DNA of 6,397 nucleotides from JAADDV01 sp964582875 (GTDB lineage: Bacteria; Aquificota; Aquificia; Aquificales; Hydrogenothermaceae). Below the pieces are notes generated by a model. It was given only the letters and a program-made list of their open reading frames with translations, ran no database searches and was not told where the DNA came from. The stretch spans positions 1 through 6,397 of the forward strand of contig CAZOTZ010000082.1 of assembly GCA_964582875.1 (NCBI GenBank). Reading direction: 5' to 3'. Within the stretch, counting starts at the first letter, position 1. Every line of letters begins with the position of its first letter. Positions 6,318 to 6,397 of this stretch are shown here, one piece after another. The position numbers and the translations under genes were made by a program.

Positions 6318-6345
6318 ATTATACCTGAGTAATACGGCGGGTCAA
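6318..6345 (-). promoter_or_regulatory. Sigma70-type promoter for the glycosyltransferase-led operon
   Basis: On the minus strand TTGACC (6345-6340) and TATAAT (6323-6318) are separated by 16 nt. With the usual distance from the -10 box, transcription would begin at or within a base or two of 6311, the A of the glycosyltransferase ATG. The -10 box also lies within an interrupted palindrome, AGGT-N7-ACCT at 6312-6326, a weak operator candidate. The remaining upstream sequence to 6397 holds no gene I can support. It is open in one minus-strand frame that ends at TAA 6321-6319, which could be the tail of an upstream gene. Confidence 0.65.
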
Positions 6346-6397
6346 TTCAACGAGATTAAAGATTTCATAGAAAAAACAAAAGATGGTAGGCAATGTC

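Noticed and set aside
6319..6396. A minus-strand open frame of 25 codons ending at TAA 6321-6319 as the tail of an upstream gene.
   Set aside because: Possible, but too short to recognise, and two other minus-strand frames also end within this stretch, so no call is justified.
6343..6397. A plus-strand open frame reading FNEIKDFIEKTKDGRQC toward the right edge, as a divergent gene.
   Set aside because: It has no ATG, GTG or TTG start after the in-frame stop at 6316-6318 and no ribosome-binding site. An ATG in another frame at 6383 has only five codons in the window and no Shine-Dalgarno sequence.

Overview
The window is an AT-rich, tightly packed stretch of bacterial chromosome in which every supportable gene lies on the minus strand. 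It therefore reads from right to left: a GT39 membrane glycosyltransferase, an Omp85-family outer-membrane protein, TatA/TatB, TatC, a flavin-reductase-like FMN protein, a Fur-family regulator, and the start of an unidentified membrane-anchored protein that runs off the left edge. Gaps are tiny: a 14-nt overlap, then 37, 14 and 10 nt, a 4-nt ATGA overlap, and finally a 35-nt overlap. This looks like one polycistronic unit. The low GC, the Lys/Glu-rich proteins, a didermic envelope (Omp85) and the mix of genes fit a thermophilic member of the Aquificota, perhaps the Hydrogenothermaceae. That placement is inference from style, not proof.

Right part (about 4806-6397): a near-consensus sigma70 promoter (TTGACC, 16-nt spacer, TATAAT) sits so close to the glycosyltransferase ATG that the predicted transcription start coincides with the start codon, suggesting a leaderless mRNA. 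The glycosyltransferase has about a dozen hydrophobic segments and a C-terminal soluble domain, and probably moves a sugar from a polyprenyl-phosphate carrier outside the inner membrane.

Middle (2267-4819): an 850-residue Omp85 protein with signal peptide, about seven POTRA-type repeats and a C-terminal beta-barrel ending in Phe. It starts with TTG behind a strong Shine-Dalgarno sequence.

Left part (1-2229): tatA/B and tatC, the core of a twin-arginine translocase, then the FMN protein and Fur. The three left-hand junctions (tatC to flavin reductase, flavin reductase to fur, fur to the partial gene) are touching or overlapping, so translational coupling is likely. The theme is the cell envelope (glycan transfer, outer-membrane insertion, folded-protein export), followed by a redox/iron pair. 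The most interesting non-coding signals are an 11-bp perfect inverted repeat whose 3' arm abuts the tatA ribosome-binding site, a 16-bp palindrome just inside the Omp85 start, and the leaderless promoter. I saw no RNA genes, CRISPR arrays, insertion sequences or intrinsic terminators, and no clearly novel system. The genes themselves belong to known families.
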